64,000 nucleotides of DNA from Pseudomonas sp. Root71. Its GTDB lineage: Bacteria; Pseudomonadota; Gammaproteobacteria; Pseudomonadales; Pseudomonadaceae. The stretch spans positions 228,828 to 292,827 of the forward strand of contig NZ_LMHY01000002.1 in the NCBI RefSeq assembly GCF_001429045.1, written 5' to 3'. Below are positions 25,154 through 33,130 of the stretch, one piece after another. A model generated the notes under the pieces. That model searched no databases. It worked only from the letters and a program-made list of their open reading frames with translations, and had not been told where the DNA came from. Made by a program: the position numbers and the translations under genes. Every line of letters begins with the position of its first letter. Within the stretch, counting starts at the first letter, position 1.

Positions 25154-25792
25154 ATGGAACTGCCAGAGGTAATCACCCCGCGTGTTAATACGAATACAGC
25201 GTTGGGGCAGGCTTTGATTTCGATGTTCAAATCTGTCGAAGCGGAACTGGAGCTTGAGAACGCAGGACCAGGGGCGGTCAAAATTATCCTGTTCGGTGGC
25301 TGCGCGGTTCACCTTTATACCCATCATCGCGTTTCCACCGACGTCGATGCAGAAATTTATGAGGCTAATGTTCCCAAAGGTCTTCGCTTACAAACGATGC
25401 TCGCAGAGATACCCGAACAGTTTGTTGATGAGCGATCCGGTCGCTTGATGGAGCTGAACTACGATCTGCAATACAACACCAGTTTTGGCCCAATTCATGA
25501 GGACTATTGGGAGCGGAGCCTTCCCTTTACAGAGTTCCCGGTTGAGTCCCCGCTGCACGTTCATATCGCAGCACCTGTCGACATTGCCATCTCCAAGCTG
25601 GGCAGAGCGACCGATCAGGACATTGGTGATATCAAGGCACTTCTCAGGGCTGGTTTCATCCTGACTACCGAGTTCCGTCGACTGGCATTGCAGGCGATTG
25701 ATGTATATGTTGGCAACAAGGAGCCACCAATCTCCGTTCTCACTAATATTTTGCATGATTATCTGGAGAGCACAGATGACGAAGCCCCATAG
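25154..25792 (+). CDS. Nucleotidyltransferase-like protein (DUF6036-type), first gene of a two-gene unit
   Basis: This 212-residue protein carries a nucleotidyltransferase-fold signature near residues 45-70: VKIILFGGCAVHLYTHHR followed by STDVDAEI, that is hG(G) ... DxD. The remainder (ISKLGRATDQDIGDIKALL) resembles the helical half of DUF6036/MenA-like stand-alone transferases. Such folds include toxins of type IV or AbiE-like systems and tRNA-modifying enzymes, so activity is open. The start follows GAGGATCTACG. The next gene starts inside its last codons. Codon use is more AT-rich than in the cyo genes. Confidence 0.7.
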   Translation: MELPEVITPRVNTNTALGQALISMFKSVEAELELENAGPGAVKIILFGGCAVHLYTHHRVSTDVDAEIYEANVPKGLRLQTMLAEIPEQFVDERSGRLMELNYDLQYNTSFGPIHEDYWERSLPFTEFPVESPLHVHIAAPVDIAISKLGRATDQDIGDIKALLRAGFILTTEFRRLALQAIDVYVGNKEPPISVLTNILHDYLESTDDEAP

Positions 25793-26228
25793 CGGCCACG
25801 TCCTCTCATCCGCCTTGGACACGCTGGTAAAAAGACCTTTAAATCAAGCGGATGACGCTGCCTTGGTGAGCGCCGCCAAGGCTGTCTGGTACTCGGACTC
25901 AAATCTTGAAAGCGAGGTAAGCGTTTTTTTGAATCGTCATTCTGACGAAGTGGAGGTTCGGCGTGCTGGCTATCTGCTCGAGCGATTCACTCGATTTACT
26001 TGCTTATCCGATCTCCGGGTGTCGGAAACTCTCAATGTCCTCGAGCTTTTTGCACATTCGACTTCCGTGCAAGCCGTGATGCTACAAACCGTCACGCCAC
26101 TGCGTCGACGCCGTGATGAACTCGCTGTCTCTTGGGGGTTGAGTGAGGGCCTCGGCCTAAAAGCCCAAACCCTCATGCCTTTTCAGACCCGGCATTACGA
26201 GGCTGAGCAGCGCGCCATGTTTTCCTGA
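25776..26228 (+). CDS. Unknown helical partner protein of the nucleotidyltransferase-like gene
   Basis: This 150-residue protein (MTKPHSGHVLSSALDTLVKR...) overlaps the preceding gene by 17 bases, with GGAGAG seven bases before the ATG, so the two are translationally coupled. It looks mostly alpha-helical and charged, without membrane segments, and ends in PLRRRRDELAVSWGLSEGL...QRAMFS. I do not recognise the family. The coupling and matching size suggest that it is the partner, perhaps the antitoxin or adaptor, of the transferase. Confidence 0.65.
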   Translation: MTKPHSGHVLSSALDTLVKRPLNQADDAALVSAAKAVWYSDSNLESEVSVFLNRHSDEVEVRRAGYLLERFTRFTCLSDLRVSETLNVLELFAHSTSVQAVMLQTVTPLRRRRDELAVSWGLSEGLGLKAQTLMPFQTRHYEAEQRAMFS

Positions 26229-26289
26229 ACTCTGATTGCAGCGAAGAGGCTGCATCGTTTGGTTCAAAAGTTGAAACAGCCTGCAGCGC

Positions 26290-26326
26290 AAAAGCCCCTC
26301 CTTTCGAGAGAACGGTGGGGCTTTTT
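26290..26326. terminator. Shared terminator between the two-gene unit and the DUF3077 gene
   Basis: AAAAGCCCC (26290-26298) pairs with GGGGCTTTTT (26317-26326). It lies between convergent genes and has A and T runs on both sides. Confidence 0.85.
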
Positions 26327-26329
26327 CAT

Positions 26330-26608
26330 TCATGCGCGGTTGTTACACGGTGCGTTGAGTACCTTCACCACGTCATCGATGATTGCCTTGCTCATGTCCT
26401 GCAAAAAATGTGAGGCCCAGGCATGTCGGTCGGAGTCGCGAACCATGGCGGCGTCTGAGGCGAGCAGTTTGGCTACGTGGAGCAGGTCTGAAGCGTGGTA
26501 GAGGGCTTCGATCACCGGGACACCGGCGTTGATGCGGAACAGGGGTTCGTTGGCGTGGTAGGAGAATGGGGTGAGGCCGATGGTTTTGAGGTCTTGGGGA
26601 TTGGTCAT
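26330..26608 (-). CDS. DUF3077 domain-containing protein
   Basis: This 92-residue protein (MTNPQDLKTIGLTPFSYHANEPLFRINAGVP) has the Pseudomonas DUF3077 core: LFRINAGVPVIEALYHASDLLHVAKLLASDAA (about residues 23-56), followed by AWASHFLQDMSKAIIDDVVKVL. Members are small helical proteins of unknown function, often in several copies per genome. A near-consensus AGGAGGTGA ribosome site lies seven bases before the ATG and overlaps the end of a leader frame. A broken copy lies at about 24860-24963. Confidence 0.85.
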   Translation of the reverse strand: MTNPQDLKTIGLTPFSYHANEPLFRINAGVPVIEALYHASDLLHVAKLLASDAAMVRDSDRHAWASHFLQDMSKAIIDDVVKVLNAPCNNRA

Positions 26609-26614
26609 TGGGCT

Positions 26615-26856
26615 TCACCTCCTGTTGGTCAGGTGGTGTGGGATGACCGGTGAGGCGGACAGATCAATAGCGTGCATTGGCAATACTCCAGAAATCAAAG
26701 TAGAGCCGCCACGTTCGTTCTCAGGCGAATGGGTGGCAGCTATGCGCAGGCTGAGAAACCGGTTGCACGACCCGGCAGACCCGAAGGTCTCCCACGCACA
26801 GCCGCCATTGCACGAAATGCGGGCATAAAAAAACGCCAACAATCGTGATTTGGGCG
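26615..26856 (-). promoter_or_regulatory. Leader region of the DUF3077 gene with an internal terminator and leader frame
   Basis: Reading leftward, a hairpin (CGCCAA at 26834-26839 with TTGGGCG at 26850-26856) followed by seven T (26827-26833) forms an intrinsic terminator about 220 bases before the DUF3077 start. After it come a small hairpin (AGACCTTCGGGTCT) and GC-rich dyads, then a short frame (MHAIDLSASPVIPHHLTNRR, start at 26677) whose TGA lies inside the AGGAGGTGA ribosome site. This looks like attenuation or a short RNA followed by a leader-coupled message. Confidence 0.5.
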
Positions 26857-26990
26857 CTAGTGCGCGTGCAGTTTACCCGGGTTCTCAGGCCCGGTCGCTG
26901 AATTGGCAGCGATCGGGCGAAGTTAGCCGGCAAGGATGAGGTCGGCAATCGTAGCGATCTGGTGGCCGGGGATGGCCGGGACACCGCAGA

Positions 26991-27085
26991 CCCTGTGGGA
27001 GCGGGCTTGCCCGCGATGGCAGTGTGTTAGGCGACATTGATGCTGGATGTGACGGCCCCATCGCGGGCAAGCCCGCTCCCACAGG
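26991..27085. repeat. REP doublet upstream of the DUF3077 leader
   Basis: Inverted REP cores (TGTGGGAGCGGGCTTGCCCG and CGGGCAAGCCCGCTCCCACA) flank about 45 bp. Confidence 0.88.
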
Positions 27086-27101
27086 ATTTGAGGCGTGTCG
27101 G

Positions 27102-28520
27102 TTATTTTTGGGCAGTGTCGAGCAACCGGAAAAACCGCTCCCGCACTTGCAGGCTGTCACTATGAGCCACATTGAAGCGCAGGAACTGGCTGGCATCCGG
27201 CCCTTTGCTCAGCAAGGTGCCCGGCGCCAATACCATGTTGTTCTCCAACCCCTGGCGAGCCAGGTTCTCGGCATGCAAGCCGTCCGGCAACCGTGCCCAG
27301 ATAAACACACCTTCGCCGGGCAACGAGGAAAGCGAACACCCAGCCTGCGCCAGCCAACCGGCCACACGGCTATTGGATTCATACAACCGATCTACCGTGC
27401 GCCGCGCATGCTTGGCATAGCTGCCGTCGCTGAGCATGGTGCAGGTGATCTGCTCTGCCAGCTCCGACGTTACCCCGCCGCAGGCCATTTTCAGGGCGAC
27501 CATGCGCGCCGCCAGTTGCGGCGAGAGCACGGTGTAGCTGACGCGGCTGTTGGCGGTCAGGGTCTTGGAGAAACCGGAGACGTAACTCACATGATCCAAC
27601 CCGCTGGCGGCCAGGCGCGGGGTGCGGCGTTGCTGGATGTCGCAGTACAGATCGTCTTCGACGATGTGCAAGCCATAACGGTGGCTCAGTTCCAGCAAGC
27701 GGTAGACCTGGGCCGGGGTGAACGAGTGACCGGTGGGGTTATGCAGCGTGCTGTTGGTCATGTACAGCACGGGGTTGTGGGCGATCAGCAGTTGCTCGAA
27801 CGCGTCGAGGTCCATGCCGTCGCAATCCCGGGCGATGGTGATGACTTTGGCTCCATGCAACGCCAGGTTGGCGTGCATGTTGAAGTAGCAGGGGTCGTCG
27901 AGCAGCACGGTGTCGCCGGGTTTGACCAGCAGGCGCATCAGCAGGTCGATGGCCTGCATGGTGTTGGCGGTGGTGATGATCTGGTCCACCGACGCCTCGA
28001 TGCCGAAGGTTGCCAGTTTGACCCGCAGGGCCTGGCGCAACGGCAAGTAACCGCCGGCTACGCCGTACTCGCCCATGCGCAACGAAGTTGCTCGCAGGGT
28101 AGCGCGCACGGCTTTCTGCAATTCTTCGGCGGGTAGCCACGAGGTTGGCAGAAAACCGCAGCCGGGGCGCAGCGCACCGTTGTCCAGCAGCAAGGCGCGA
28201 CGAATCACGCTGAGGGTGTCCTGGGGTTGCAGGTCCGGGCCGGTGCCGCTTTTGAGCGCCGCTTCGGAGCGGTGCACGTAATGCCCGGAGCCCTGGCGAG
28301 ACACCACCAGCCCCTTGGCCCGCATGCGGTCCAGGGCATCGACCACCGTGGACTTGCCCACGTTCATCAAGTCGGAGAGTTCGCGAATCGGCGGCAGCTT
28401 GGCGCCGTGGGGCAGGCCACCGGTGCTGATCGCCTGGGTCAGCTGATCGACGATCTGCTGCACCAGCGGCGCGCCAGGCTGGAATTCAATAGCGGCAATG
28501 ACTGCACGTTGAACCTGCAT
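27102..28520 (-). CDS. MocR family regulator (GntR winged helix plus PLP aminotransferase domain)
   Basis: This 472-residue protein has an N-terminal GntR helix-turn-helix (about residues 10-80: LPPIRELSDLMNVGKSTVVDALDRMRAKGLV) and a type I aminotransferase-like domain (about 110-465) with the PLP Lys in YVSGFSKTLTANSR and the Asn/Asp region LHIVEDDLYCDI. MocR proteins usually control an adjacent gene in response to PLP or an amino-acid adduct. It faces an MFS gene across 148 bp that hold two dyads, so it probably governs the start of the biosynthetic-looking cluster. Confidence 0.92.
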   Translation of the reverse strand: MQVQRAVIAAIEFQPGAPLVQQIVDQLTQAISTGGLPHGAKLPPIRELSDLMNVGKSTVVDALDRMRAKGLVVSRQGSGHYVHRSEAALKSGTGPDLQPQDTLSVIRRALLLDNGALRPGCGFLPTSWLPAEELQKAVRATLRATSLRMGEYGVAGGYLPLRQALRVKLATFGIEASVDQIITTANTMQAIDLLMRLLVKPGDTVLLDDPCYFNMHANLALHGAKVITIARDCDGMDLDAFEQLLIAHNPVLYMTNSTLHNPTGHSFTPAQVYRLLELSHRYGLHIVEDDLYCDIQQRRTPRLAASGLDHVSYVSGFSKTLTANSRVSYTVLSPQLAARMVALKMACGGVTSELAEQITCTMLSDGSYAKHARRTVDRLYESNSRVAGWLAQAGCSLSSLPGEGVFIWARLPDGLHAENLARQGLENNMVLAPGTLLSKGPDASQFLRFNVAHSDSLQVRERFFRLLDTAQK

Positions 28521-28542
28521 TTTACTGGTCTCTCCGGCAGTA

Positions 28543-28586
28543 AAGTTCGTTGGATTCTATACGAACTTGCCCTGATCAGGACAAGT
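28543..28586. promoter_or_regulatory. Two overlapping dyads between the MocR and MFS genes
   Basis: AAGTTCGT (28543-28550) and ACGAACTT (28561-28568) form an inverted repeat with a 10-bp spacer. Overlapping it, bases 28565-28586 are a 22-bp palindrome with a single mismatched pair, centred on CCTGATCAGG. They are the best candidates for the MocR operator. Confidence 0.7.
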
Positions 28587-28668
28587 CTCTCTCTCTACCA
28601 TGCCCTTACAGACTTTTCTGAATGTCGGCCTTTGTCGGCGGGCGTTCACCCGGTTCCTGAGGTGCTGC

Positions 28669-29769
28669 ATGAGTGTCGAAACAACGGTCGCGGTAGCCAA
28701 ACCGGTCATCAACCTGCGGCTATTCACGATCCGGATCATCACCGCTGTCTCGCTGTTCGCGGTGCTGGGCAAGGCCAACGTCTGGCTCGACACAGCCACC
28801 AACAGCATTCTGGCTCTCGGTTATCGCGCCTTGTTGCTGCTGTTGCCCCTGACTTTACTGGTGCTTGGCCGCCGTTCCCTGAGCGTCACGCTGCTGTGTG
28901 CCGGCCTTGGCCTGGTGCTGCTGGCGCTGACCAGCAATCAAGGCATGGTGATGTTTGCTGCCGCACTGTTTGCCTACGGCATTGCCATTGCCGGTTACCT
29001 GATCAAGAGCGAAGCGGCCCAGACCAAGGAAGGCGCGGCCTACAACCGCGTGGCCATGAACATGGGCAGCCTGGTGGCCGGTTTGATCCTGCTGTCGCCA
29101 CTTCTCACCCCGACCATGTTTTTCCTCGGTGCGGCGGCATTCGTGTTGCTGTGCCTGCCGATCGCCCTCGGTGCGACCTTCACCACCGAGCCGGTGGTCT
29201 CCCGCCCGGCCAGCCAGGTCGGCAGCAACTGGGGCAACAAACTGCCCTGGGTGATCGCCGGCATCATCATGGGCATCAAGCTGTTCGGGGTGTTCTCGAT
29301 CCTGCCACAGGCGATCCTGCTCAAGACCGGTGAGTTGCCAGCCTGGTACGGCTTGATGCTGATCCTCAACAGCGCCGTGGTGGTGTTCGCCCAGGTGCCT
29401 GTGATGAAGCTGATCGAGCGCACCGGGCGCCTCAAGGTCGTGGCGGTGATCGGGATCATTGTCGGCGGCTTTGCCGTACTGTCTTCGCCCGCCGCGTTCC
29501 ACGTCGAAACCCTCGCCGGGGCGCTGGTCTGGGTGGCGCTGCTGTCCATTGCCGAGTGCGCCTTCAGCTACCTCGATTACTTCTCGGTCAAGCAAAACAA
29601 CATGTTCGTCAAGGAAGTCTCCCTGGGAGTGGGGGCCGGGCTGACCGTGTTGATCATGCGGGTGGTGCCGGCGCCGTACAACGCGCTGGTGCTGGCCGCC
29701 ATCGGTGCCGCAGGGATCCTGGCCTGGTATTGGCTCAACCGTAAATCCAATGCGTCGCTGCATGACTGA
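28669..29769 (+). CDS. MFS-type transporter at the head of the cluster
   Basis: This 366-residue membrane protein has about 11-12 hydrophobic segments. The layout (two groups of segments joined by a loop near residue 175, KLFGVFSILPQAILLKTGELPAWYGLMLILNS opening the second half) suits a short MFS carrier, probably an exporter. The start is ATG 28669 after GAGGTG; an in-frame ATG 69 bases earlier is less likely. As first gene after the divergent MocR it could export the cluster product or provide self-resistance. Confidence 0.82.
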   Translation: MSVETTVAVAKPVINLRLFTIRIITAVSLFAVLGKANVWLDTATNSILALGYRALLLLLPLTLLVLGRRSLSVTLLCAGLGLVLLALTSNQGMVMFAAALFAYGIAIAGYLIKSEAAQTKEGAAYNRVAMNMGSLVAGLILLSPLLTPTMFFLGAAAFVLLCLPIALGATFTTEPVVSRPASQVGSNWGNKLPWVIAGIIMGIKLFGVFSILPQAILLKTGELPAWYGLMLILNSAVVVFAQVPVMKLIERTGRLKVVAVIGIIVGGFAVLSSPAAFHVETLAGALVWVALLSIAECAFSYLDYFSVKQNNMFVKEVSLGVGAGLTVLIMRVVPAPYNALVLAAIGAAGILAWYWLNRKSNASLHD

Positions 29770-29811
29770 GTCATCGCCGTTGCGGTTTTCACCTTGCAGG
29801 TCGGGGGCATT

Positions 29812-31092
29812 ATGAATACGACTTCATGCGTAGTAGTGGTCGGTTACAACGGCAATCGGGTTCACGACATCCAGAAGCTGCGCGAGCTGTGCAAGTCGCT
29901 CTACAACGCCAGGCTCATCCTGCTGGTCGAGAAGATTCAGCCCCATGACGATCAGGTGGCCGATCACGTCTGCAGTACTTCACTGGCCGAAGAAGATGTG
30001 GCGACGTCCCTTGAACTGGTGGTGGGGTGCCTGAATGCCGACAGCTGGAAGCTGATCGGCGTACTGCCGTTCTCCGATCGCGGCGTGCTGCTCGGTGCAG
30101 CGCTGGCCACTCACTTCGGCCTGCCGGGCATTACCCCTGGCGAAGCGCGGGCGGGCCTGGACAAACAGATCTTCCGCCAGCTCGAAGCGGCGGCCAGCAC
30201 TTCCCCCGAAGAATACCGGCCGGTGTTTTCCGCGCGGGTCGAAAGCCTGTTGGAACTGCGCCAGCGCGTCGTCGAACTGGGCGGAAAAGCCTTCATCAAG
30301 CCAGCCTGCGAAGGCGCGAGCCGGGGTTGTCGTGTCATCCATTACCCTTCGGAATGCGATGACGCCTGGCTCGCCCTGAAGCCTTACCGCGAAGGCGGCA
30401 TCGTTCTGGAGGAACTGGTGCAGAACGCCCGGGAATACAGCTGGGACTGCGTGGCGGGCAGCACCTGGGTGACGGAAAAAACCACCACCGAAGGCGCCTA
30501 CCGCGCAGAGATCCAACAAGTCGTGCCCGCACCGCTTGCGACTGAGGTACAGGCACGTTTAATGGCAGCCGGTCGGCATATGTCGGGCCTGGTGTCCCAG
30601 GACAACGGCGCCTGGCACAACGAAGTGTTCCTGCGCAGTGACAACCTGACCTCGGCCGTGGAAACCAACATGCGCCCCGGCGGCATGCACATTTGGGACC
30701 TGGCCAAACGCGCCTTCGTCGATTTCGATCCGTGGGAACGCTGGGTGCGCTGGGCGGTGGAAGGACGGACCGAACAGCACGAGCCAGTGGCCCGCGGTTA
30801 TTGCGGCATCCGCCTGCTCAGGGCGCCGGCCGGCGGCATCCTGCGCGCAACGCCTGACATCGAGGCCCTGGCCCGCGCCCTGCGCATCGAGCTGGTGGAG
30901 GGGCAGTACGCCAGGCGTGTCGGTGACTCGGTCAGCGCGCAGATCAAGGACAACTTCTCATTCATCGGCCACATCGTGCTGTTCAACGAACACTACGGGC
31001 AACTGAGCAACGACCTGTTGCGCCTGACCGAGGCGATTGAGTCACGCATTGAGGTGACTTGCCTGGCACCGGCCACCCGCGCCGTGTGTTGA
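29812..31092 (+). CDS. ATP-grasp ligase (carboxylate-amine ligase type)
   Basis: This 426-residue protein has a Rossmann-like pre-ATP-grasp region (about residues 1-115), the ATP-binding strand pair KAFIKPACEGASRGC and IVLEELVQNAREYSWDCV, and the metal-binding catalytic stretch HNEVFLRSDNLTSAVETNMRPGGMH. This is the classical ATP-grasp order found in amino-acid ligases such as BacD/DdlB. It should activate a carboxylate as acyl-phosphate and join it to an amine. The last 90 residues (LRAPAGGILRAT..) look like the small C-terminal lid of biotin-carboxylase-like ligases. It is encoded 42 bases after the MFS gene. Confidence 0.85.
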   Translation: MNTTSCVVVVGYNGNRVHDIQKLRELCKSLYNARLILLVEKIQPHDDQVADHVCSTSLAEEDVATSLELVVGCLNADSWKLIGVLPFSDRGVLLGAALATHFGLPGITPGEARAGLDKQIFRQLEAAASTSPEEYRPVFSARVESLLELRQRVVELGGKAFIKPACEGASRGCRVIHYPSECDDAWLALKPYREGGIVLEELVQNAREYSWDCVAGSTWVTEKTTTEGAYRAEIQQVVPAPLATEVQARLMAAGRHMSGLVSQDNGAWHNEVFLRSDNLTSAVETNMRPGGMHIWDLAKRAFVDFDPWERWVRWAVEGRTEQHEPVARGYCGIRLLRAPAGGILRATPDIEALARALRIELVEGQYARRVGDSVSAQIKDNFSFIGHIVLFNEHYGQLSNDLLRLTEAIESRIEVTCLAPATRAVC

Positions 31093-31143
31093 GCCGGCAA
31101 GCAACCGTTTTTTTTTGCATTACTGATCTAGAGGGTTCGATCA

Positions 31144-31638
31144 ATGATCCAGCACATGACCTGCGATGAACGTTTCATCGCCCTGGCCAAAGAGTTTGGT
31201 TATGACATCTACGGCGAAAACACCGCAGGCGGACATTACGCGCCACTGATCCGTCATCACGATGAGCTGTACATCAGCGGCCTGGTGCCGCGCATGAACG
31301 GCAAGATCCATTACCCCGGCCGCGTCGGGCTGGATCTCACCATGGCCGATGCGCAAGCGGCCGCCAGCATCAGCGCGATGCGCGGGCTGGCGTTGATCGT
31401 CGATGCCATTGGCTCGCTGGACAAGATCAAGTCATTGATCCGGGTAACGGTCTATGTGAAGTCCACCGCGGACTTTGTCGATTTGAGTGAAGTGGCCAAC
31501 GGCGCCTCGGATGTGTTCAGCCATGTGCTGGGCGATGCCGGTAAACATACCCGCACTACAGTGGGTGTTTATCAGTTGCCCAAGAATGCCGCGATAGAAG
31601 TGGACATGATCGCCGCCTTGCGCCCATCGGTTTTGTAA
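31144..31638 (+). CDS. RidA (YjgF/YER057c/UK114) family protein
   Basis: This 164-residue protein has a RidA fold: LYISGLVPRMNGKIHYPGRVG, then MRGLALIVDAIGSLDKIKSLIRVTVYVKSTADFVD, and the C-terminal HTRTTVGVYQLPKNAAIEVDMIAAL. The Arg in RTTVGV aligns with the catalytic Arg of imine-hydrolysing RidA proteins. It carries about 35 extra N-terminal residues. RidA enzymes clear enamine/imine intermediates made by PLP enzymes, which suits a cluster containing an aminotransferase. The start follows AGAGGG. A run of nine T lies in the short gap after the ATP-grasp gene but without a clear stem. Confidence 0.88.
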   Translation: MIQHMTCDERFIALAKEFGYDIYGENTAGGHYAPLIRHHDELYISGLVPRMNGKIHYPGRVGLDLTMADAQAAASISAMRGLALIVDAIGSLDKIKSLIRVTVYVKSTADFVDLSEVANGASDVFSHVLGDAGKHTRTTVGVYQLPKNAAIEVDMIAALRPSVL

Positions 31639-31721
31639 GTTGTTTCCAGACTTTACAGTGCAGAATAGTTAACTTAAGGTTTGGCGCTAGAGTATGGGTA
31701 ATAATAAAAAAGGGCGTGCGA

Positions 31722-32207
31722 ATGGATAACTTTCAAGGTGCGTTTTTTTCATATAAGGACTTTCGTCAGAGCCTGCACCATCGAGCGCCAAGTCCCAAGG
31801 TATGGAAAGGCACTGAACTGGCGGGTATGCGTCAGACCCTTGAAGCCGGTGACGTTGATATTGTTGCGCTGGCTCACGACAAGAGCATTGCGGGCTGTGA
31901 AGTGACACCTGGCATGGCGATCGCCATGCAATGGCTGAACCCCGGCGTGACGCTCAACGGCCATGCCCATTCCTGGTGGCATCTGTTTGTCATCCAGTGC
32001 GGCAGCGGCGTGTTGACCCTCGGCGATGCCGACGGGGTCAATGTCAGCAATGGCGACGTGCTGCTGGTACCGGCCTGGACCAGACATGGCTTCGTCAACA
32101 GCAGCAGACACGAACCCCTGGCGATGCTGAACATGAGCAATATGCCGCAAATGGCACTGCTCTCGAACTTTGCCGACAGCCATGGCCTGATCACCACCCA
32201 ACCGTAA
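31722..32207 (+). CDS. Cupin domain protein
   Basis: This 161-residue single-domain cupin has motif 1 GVTLNGHAHSWWHLFVIQCGSG and motif 2 GDVLLVPAWTRHGFVN (about residues 75-130). The usual Glu four residues after HxH is replaced by His (HAHSWWH), so metal binding may be all-His. The start at ATG 31722 follows AGGG; a GTG six bases earlier is possible. It is the last gene before a strong terminator, so MFS, ATP-grasp, RidA and cupin form the first transcription unit. Cupins accompany AurF-like oxygenases in diazeniumdiolate clusters. Confidence 0.82.
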   Translation: MDNFQGAFFSYKDFRQSLHHRAPSPKVWKGTELAGMRQTLEAGDVDIVALAHDKSIAGCEVTPGMAIAMQWLNPGVTLNGHAHSWWHLFVIQCGSGVLTLGDADGVNVSNGDVLLVPAWTRHGFVNSSRHEPLAMLNMSNMPQMALLSNFADSHGLITTQP

Positions 32208-32229
32208 TTTTTCGGCGCATCAGCCGCCC

Positions 32230-32261
32230 AGGGAGCCCACCTTCGTCGGCTCCCTTTTTTT
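32230..32261 (+). terminator. Terminator after the cupin gene
   Basis: AGGGAGCC (32230-32237) pairs with GGCTCCCT (32248-32255), followed by seven T. It splits the cluster into two transcription units. Confidence 0.9.
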
Positions 32262-32453
32262 GTTTTTCAGACCTGCCCCGGTATCGCCTTTTGCAGCGTT
32301 ATTACCGGGATTCTGGCTGCGTATCTGCCGCTGGAAAACAACTTTCTGTATCGATTGAAACGGACAAATTCTGTATCTATTCAACCTTCATTCAACTAAC
32401 TACGATCACTCCCAATGCACGTCAATCCCTGCAGTTGGTCAATGGAGTGTTCT

Positions 32454-33098
32454 ATGGAAAACAGGAAGCTAAAACTGTATGTCGGCGCCGATCATGTCAG
32501 CGCCTTTGCGATGTCGGCTTTTGTGGCGCTCAAGGAAAAGCAACTTTCATTTGAACTGGTTACTGTTGATCTAAAAGCGCGCGAAAACTATCTGCCGAGT
32601 TATCGCGATCTTTCGCTGACCTGCAAGATTCCAACGTTGGTTCACGACGATTTTGCCTTGTCGGAATCATCGGCGATTGCCGAATACCTCGATGAACTCT
32701 CCCCGGGGCATAAAAAACTCTATCCGCAGGACCTCCGTCAGCGTGCCCGTGCCCGTCAATTGCAGGCCTGGTTGCGCAGTGACTTGCTGGTGGTGCGCAA
32801 GGAGCGCCCGTTTGACCTGGTGTACTTCGGCAAGAAAAACACCGCGCTGTCCGACGAAGCCCAAGCTGCCGTCGAGCGCCTGTTCTTCGTCGCCGGGCAT
32901 TTGCTGGAGGAGGGTGCCGAGCATCTGTTCGGTGACTGGAGCATTGCCGACACCGACCTTGCAATCATGCTTAACCGACTGGTTGCCAACGGCGATCCGG
33001 TGCCTGCACGGCTCGCGGCGTATGTGCGCCGCCAGTGGGATCGCGACAGCGTCCGGGCGTGGATGGACATAGAGCGCAAAGCGCCGGCCATCGCGTAA
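32454..33098 (+). CDS. yfcF: Glutathione S-transferase, YfcF type
   Basis: This 214-residue protein matches E. coli YfcF along its whole length: a thioredoxin-fold N-terminal domain (about residues 5-85, ending with the glutathione-binding FALSESSAIAEYLDEL) and a helical C-terminal domain (RARARQLQAWLRSDLLVVRKERP; HLFGDWSIADTDLAIMLNRLV). YfcF has glutathione transferase and peroxidase activity. The start at ATG 32454 follows GGAG; a longer in-frame start exists 39 bases upstream. It opens the second transcription unit of the cluster, though it may be a bystander housekeeping gene. Confidence 0.88.
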   Translation: MENRKLKLYVGADHVSAFAMSAFVALKEKQLSFELVTVDLKARENYLPSYRDLSLTCKIPTLVHDDFALSESSAIAEYLDELSPGHKKLYPQDLRQRARARQLQAWLRSDLLVVRKERPFDLVYFGKKNTALSDEAQAAVERLFFVAGHLLEEGAEHLFGDWSIADTDLAIMLNRLVANGDPVPARLAAYVRRQWDRDSVRAWMDIERKAPAIA

Positions 33099-33130
33099 CG
33101 ACACTCAGGGCAATCACCAGGAGCGCGGCC

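Noticed and set aside
26615..26842. Minus-strand frame MLAFFYARISCNGG... as a protein gene
   Set aside because: No ribosome site and unusual composition; it overlaps the terminator tract and hairpins. I treat the stretch as a leader, with only the last short frame possibly translated.
26721..26984. Second minus-strand frame over the same leader (MSRPSPATRSLRLP...)
   Set aside because: It spans the intrinsic terminator and overlaps the other leader frame; it reflects sequence structure rather than protein coding.
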